Of a DNA stretch of 9,276 bases, positions 6,658-9,276 are shown piece by piece. The notes below the pieces were generated by a model, which made no database searches, was not told where the DNA came from, and saw nothing but the letters and a program-made list of their open reading frames with translations. The stretch is from JANMEX01 sp041751995 (GTDB taxonomy: Bacteria > Pseudomonadota > Alphaproteobacteria > Rhizobiales > Rhizobiaceae), in assembly GCA_041751995.1 (NCBI GenBank), contig JBGSHY010000044.1, positions 1-9,276 of the forward strand, given 5' to 3'. The position numbers were made by a program, and so were the translations under genes. Positions within the stretch are counted from its first letter, which is position 1, and every line of letters starts with the position of its first letter.

Positions 6658-8091
6658 TTATGGGACCAGCCGGAATTCGATCCGGCGGTTCCTGGCTTTG
6701 TTTTCGTCTGTGTCGTTGGCAGCGATCGGCTTTGTCGAGCCATAGCCCTTGGCTGAAAGGTTGGCGCCGTTGACACCAGCCTTCATCAGCATGTCCCGAA
6801 CGGCGTTGGCGCGCGCCTCCGACAGTGACTGGTTGGTGCCTGTGTCGCCATCCGTATCGGTGTGTCCGCCAATCTCCATTTTCGTGCCCGGACAGCTGTT
6901 CAAGGCAGTAACTATCCTGGACAGGAGTTCGAACGAATCTTGCGTGATGACCGCTTCCGACACTTCAAAATTGATCTGGCCCTGGCTCAAAAGCGCGCCA
7001 ATCAAGGCTTCGCAGGCTGCGGCTTCCGGTGTCGGCGTAAAAGCAGCGACCGGTTCTGCGGCGGGTGCGGGTTCCGGCGCTTTCGGGGCAACAATATCCA
7101 TGCTGGACACGGTCATTCCGGCGGGCAGATCATCCTTCGACGCTTTCAGAATTCCCTCATAGGTTGCCGTGTCGACTGATGTGCCCTTTAGCGCATAATT
7201 CAGATCCGACAGCGAAAACGAGCCGTTGCCGAGTCCGGCTATTTGGCCCATCCCGAACATAACGGCCTCCGGAAAGCCGTCAGGGGCGCCTGCCGCGAGC
7301 TTGAGCGCGCTGCTGACCGTTTTGCCTGCGAACAGTTCCTTTGCCTTTGATTCGATTGCGGATTTCACGTCTGTAGACGGCGCATAGCCGGTCAGATTGA
7401 TTGAGGCCTGATCCACTACAACGGCGAATTCATAAGGCTTGCCCAGTTCCGGCAAGGCGAATTCCATGGTTTTCAGCGCGCCGCCGCCGGGGAGCATGGA
7501 TGCCCCTGTTGTCAACGTTTCATAAGCGGACAGATCGGCGGGCTTGCCCTTGATCGAATAGTCGAGATTGGACAGCGAAACTTCGCCGCTGGCCAAATCG
7601 GCGAGTTGGCTGACGCCGAAGGATGCAAGCACGTCGAAACCATCTGGTTTGCCTGCGGCGAGGGTCAATTCGTCCTTGATTGCGATGCCTGGCATGGCTT
7701 TTTCGGCGGCGGCGACAAGCGCCATCCGGCTTTCGGTGCTGGCATAATTGCCCTTGAGCGTGACGCCCTCGCCTTCCTTGACTAGGCTCAAGACAAAGGG
7801 ATCGGCTTTTGGCGGCAAAGTTGTCTGGTTTTCGATGGCGCGCACACCGTAGGTGGAACGCGCGATGTTGGCAGCCTCGCGTTGCTGGATTTCATTCTCG
7901 GCAATGCCGAAAATGAAGCCATCGCGGCCGCTGAATTGCACTTTTGCCCACGGCTGCCCGGCGCGCAGCTGGTCGCCGGCCCGCAGTCCGAGATCATGAT
8001 GAACGTGACCTGCCCAGAACCAGCCAGTCAACGCTGTCAAAAAGGCCGTGGTGACGACGCCCGGCCAGATCCAGTTTTTCCAATTGCACAT
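6658..8091 (-). CDS. Membrane-anchored OmpA-family protein with BON-like domain and duplicated unit
   Basis: From the ATG at 8091 the protein has 477 residues. A hydrophobic N-terminal helix (residues 7-28) without a clear cleavage site suggests an inner-membrane anchor with the rest in the periplasm. Residues 45-97 resemble a BON domain (a GFIFGIAENEIQQREAANIA core, then YGVRAIENQ). Two related units follow (98-196 and 220-317), then a Pro/Ala linker (335-356) and an OmpA-like domain (about 370-474). In this domain Asp412 (HTD) and Arg427 (SEAR) align with the diaminopimelate-binding Asp271 and Arg286 of E. coli OmpA, so binding to peptidoglycan is likely. The closest architecture I recall is BON plus OmpA, as in mycobacterial ArfA. 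An ATG at 8142 would add 17 residues, but they fit poorly before the helix and would start near the predicted transcription start. A GGACGGGG stretch precedes 8091. Confidence 0.9.
   Translation of the reverse strand: MCNWKNWIWPGVVTTAFLTALTGWFWAGHVHHDLGLRAGDQLRAGQPWAKVQFSGRDGFIFGIAENEIQQREAANIARSTYGVRAIENQTTLPPKADPFVLSLVKEGEGVTLKGNYASTESRMALVAAAEKAMPGIAIKDELTLAAGKPDGFDVLASFGVSQLADLASGEVSLSNLDYSIKGKPADLSAYETLTTGASMLPGGGALKTMEFALPELGKPYEFAVVVDQASINLTGYAPSTDVKSAIESKAKELFAGKTVSSALKLAAGAPDGFPEAVMFGMGQIAGLGNGSFSLSDLNYALKGTSVDTATYEGILKASKDDLPAGMTVSSMDIVAPKAPEPAPAAEPVAAFTPTPEAAACEALIGALLSQGQINFEVSEAVITQDSFELLSRIVTALNSCPGTKMEIGGHTDTDGDTGTNQSLSEARANAVRDMLMKAGVNGANLSAKGYGSTKPIAANDTDENKARNRRIEFRLVP
7141..7800 (-). 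repeat. Two diverged copies of a ~98-residue unit within the OmpA-family protein
   Basis: Residues 98-196 (7800-7504) and 220-317 (7434-7141) share the same order of motifs: a hydrophobic strand, LKGNYAS versus LTGYAPS, then LTLAAGKPDGF versus LKLAAGAPDGF, then GEVSLSNLDYSIKG versus GSFSLSDLNYALKG, and AYETL versus TYEGIL. The match is at protein level and too diverged for recent DNA duplication. Each unit resembles a BON fold followed by an extra strand-rich part. Confidence 0.75.
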
Positions 8092-8147
8092 TATTCGAAA
8101 ACCCCGTCCTGACGCGCCCTTGAACAGGAACGCTAGCCGCATGCGCC

Positions 8148-8176
8148 ATTCAAACCGCTCGTGTCGGGGAAATCAA
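8148..8176 (-). promoter_or_regulatory. Candidate promoter of the envelope operon
   Basis: On the minus strand TTGATT (8176-8171), 17 bases, then TTGAAT (8153-8148) could act as a sigma70-type promoter, each box matching 4 of 6 consensus positions. The start of transcription would be near 8141, giving a leader of about 50 bases to the ATG at 8091. This would rule out the upstream ATG at 8142. The terminator after the porin gene makes a separate promoter necessary somewhere in 8092-8240. Confidence 0.35.
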
Positions 8177-8240
8177 GCGCGGTTGCAGCGGCATATCGCC
8201 TTCAGCCAAGGCGTGAGCAGACGGGGGCTGCACAAAAGCA

Positions 8241-8270
8241 CAAAACCCGGCAGTTGCCTGCCGGGTTTTG
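8241..8270 (-). terminator. Strong intrinsic terminator of the porin gene
   Basis: A perfect 13-base-pair inverted repeat (8241-8253 with 8258-8270, loop of 4) has the GC-rich core CCCGGCAG/CTGCCGGG flanked by A and T runs. On the minus strand it lies 27 bases after the porin stop, and the 3' arm ends in TTTT, followed by GTGCTTTTG. The paired A and T runs may let it work in both directions, but nothing on the plus strand needs it. Confidence 0.92.
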
Positions 8271-8297
8271 CTTCAGACCAACCGAAGTTGGAATGGA

Positions 8298-9276
8298 TTA
8301 GAACGAGCGCTGGAAGCGCAGGAAGCCGTCAACAACGCCGTTACCGTAGCTGTCGCCGTCCTTGTAGTTCACAGCCAGCTTGGCGGTGAAGTTCGGGACG
8401 ATCGTGTAGTCGACGACCATGCCGAGGGCAAAGTCGTCAGCACCGGCGAGGGACAGGCTGTCAGCAAGATACTGGCCACCGGCTGTCAAAGCCAGCTTTT
8501 CGTTGACCTGGTACATTGCCGAAGCGCCGAGCGACCATTCGTAGCCGTTGTCGTAGAAGTTTGCGCCGGAGTTGTAGGTTGCACCAACCTGAACGGTCAG
8601 AGCGTCCGAAGCCTTGAACGACACGATGCCCTTGAGAGCGAACTCATCGGAGCCGGCGCCGAGCGCGTCGTCATCGTAAGCAGCCCAAGCCGTTGCGGTT
8701 ACGCTGCCGGCCGAGTAAGCGACCTTGGCGACAACATTCGGCATGTAATCGTAGTTGTAGTCTTCTTCTTCGAGAGCGAGCGTGGCCGAGAAGCCGTTGC
8801 CGCCGGAGAAGGTGTAGCGCATGAAGTGGACATAGTGGCCGCCGAACGCGTCGAATTCGCCATTGATGCCGCCATCAAACGTGGTGTCGGTGTAGCCCAT
8901 GGTCAGGCCGCCGAGCGAAATCCAGGCAGCGTCGACGCCGAATGAGCTGTCTTGGTCTTTCACATCATAGATGCGATCCGTCCAGTTATCCGAATAGGAA
9001 TGAACGGTGGTCGAGACTTCGATGTACGAGGTCAGGGTGCCCATTTCCGTGTCCGAAGACGCGGTGAACTGAAGGTCGGCAACGGCCTTCTTGCGCCAGC
9101 CGCCATCCAGTTCACTGGTATTGTTGTCTTCCGAGGAGAAATCGATCTGGTAACGGACGTAGCCGCCGATCTTGAGGCAGGTTTCGGTGCCCGGGATGTA
9201 GAAGAAGCCAGCGCCGTATGCGTCGCAAACGCGGACGTATTCGACAGCTTCCGGCTCGGCGACAACTGCGTCAGCA
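8298..9276 (-). CDS. Porin, Porin_2 family (rhizobial outer-membrane porin), N-terminus cut
   Basis: The frame is open from the right edge to TAA at 8298 and gives 325 residues. Only the signal peptide and start, probably about 20 residues, are missing. The mature N-terminus ADAVVAEPEAVEYVRVCDAY leads into GAGFFYIPGTETCLKIGGYVRY, the signature of the Porin_2 family that includes Brucella Omp2a/Omp2b. Its two cysteines are typical. Alternating aromatic/hydrophobic strands follow, and the protein ends in LRFQRSF. A terminal Phe is the usual signal for assembly by the Bam machinery. It should form a trimeric 16-strand channel for small hydrophilic solutes. The internal ATG at 9044 is not the start, since conserved family sequence lies before it. 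It is a single-gene unit at its 3' end, closed by the hairpin at 8241-8270. Organisms of this group often carry several paralogues, so no gene symbol is given. Confidence 0.95.
   Translation of the reverse strand, partial: ADAVVAEPEAVEYVRVCDAYGAGFFYIPGTETCLKIGGYVRYQIDFSSEDNNTSELDGGWRKKAVADLQFTASSDTEMGTLTSYIEVSTTVHSYSDNWTDRIYDVKDQDSSFGVDAAWISLGGLTMGYTDTTFDGGINGEFDAFGGHYVHFMRYTFSGGNGFSATLALEEEDYNYDYMPNVVAKVAYSAGSVTATAWAAYDDDALGAGSDEFALKGIVSFKASDALTVQVGATYNSGANFYDNGYEWSLGASAMYQVNEKLALTAGGQYLADSLSLAGADDFALGMVVDYTIVPNFTAKLAVNYKDGDSYGNGVVDGFLRFQRSF

Noticed and set aside
8268..8945. Plus-strand open frame of about 225 codons opposite the porin gene
   Set aside because: The porin frame is conserved to its C-terminal Phe, and the antisense frame starts just after the porin terminator without a promoter or ribosome binding site. 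It is a shadow of biased porin codon use.

Overview
The window looks like ordinary chromosome of an alphaproteobacterium, most likely of the order Hyphomicrobiales (Rhizobiales). The main pointers are a Porin_2-family porin with the rhizobial N-terminal signature YVRVCDAYGAGFFYIPGTE, a dapA-smpB pair next to a lytic transglycosylase gene, and a membrane protein with a helix-hairpin-helix (HhH) domain of a kind I associate with rhizobial proteins. The DNA is GC-rich, and I see no insertion sequences, tRNA or rRNA genes, CRISPR arrays or phage genes. The genus cannot be named from the sequence alone.

Left part (1-2870). A minus-strand fragment at the left edge reads like the first 18 residues of FolK. 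It is divergent from a plus-strand NYN-domain (LabA/DUF88-like) putative nuclease. A small four-helix membrane protein of unknown function follows on the plus strand. It meets the minus-strand dapA-smpB pair tail to tail with only 8 bases between stop codons. DapA makes dihydrodipicolinate for lysine and diaminopimelate; SmpB works with tmRNA in ribosome rescue. A good promoter candidate for dapA lies in the divergent region before slt.

Middle part (2871-5777). A secreted soluble lytic transglycosylase (GH23 catalytic domain at the C-terminus) overlaps by four bases with an alpha/beta-hydrolase gene that starts with TTG. DapA, which supplies the diaminopimelate pathway, and Slt, which cleaves peptidoglycan, are divergent neighbours. 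A hairpin just after the hydrolase gene has its U-tract on the minus strand and mainly ends the converging operon.

Right part (5778-9276). A compact minus-strand operon encodes, in order of transcription: an inner-membrane-anchored protein with a BON-like region, two diverged copies of a ~98-residue unit and a C-terminal OmpA-like peptidoglycan-binding domain; a 31-residue single-helix membrane miniprotein; and a membrane-anchored protein with a long Ala/Pro/Lys-rich linker and an HhH domain. Gaps of 12 and 11 bases and a Shine-Dalgarno directly after the ompA-like stop codon suggest coupled translation. Upstream is a porin gene cut by the right edge and ended by a strong intrinsic terminator.

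Most of the window is housekeeping. The part most worth study is the three-gene envelope operon, including the miniprotein gene. Its joint function is unknown, and a peptidoglycan-membrane-DNA link is only a hypothesis.
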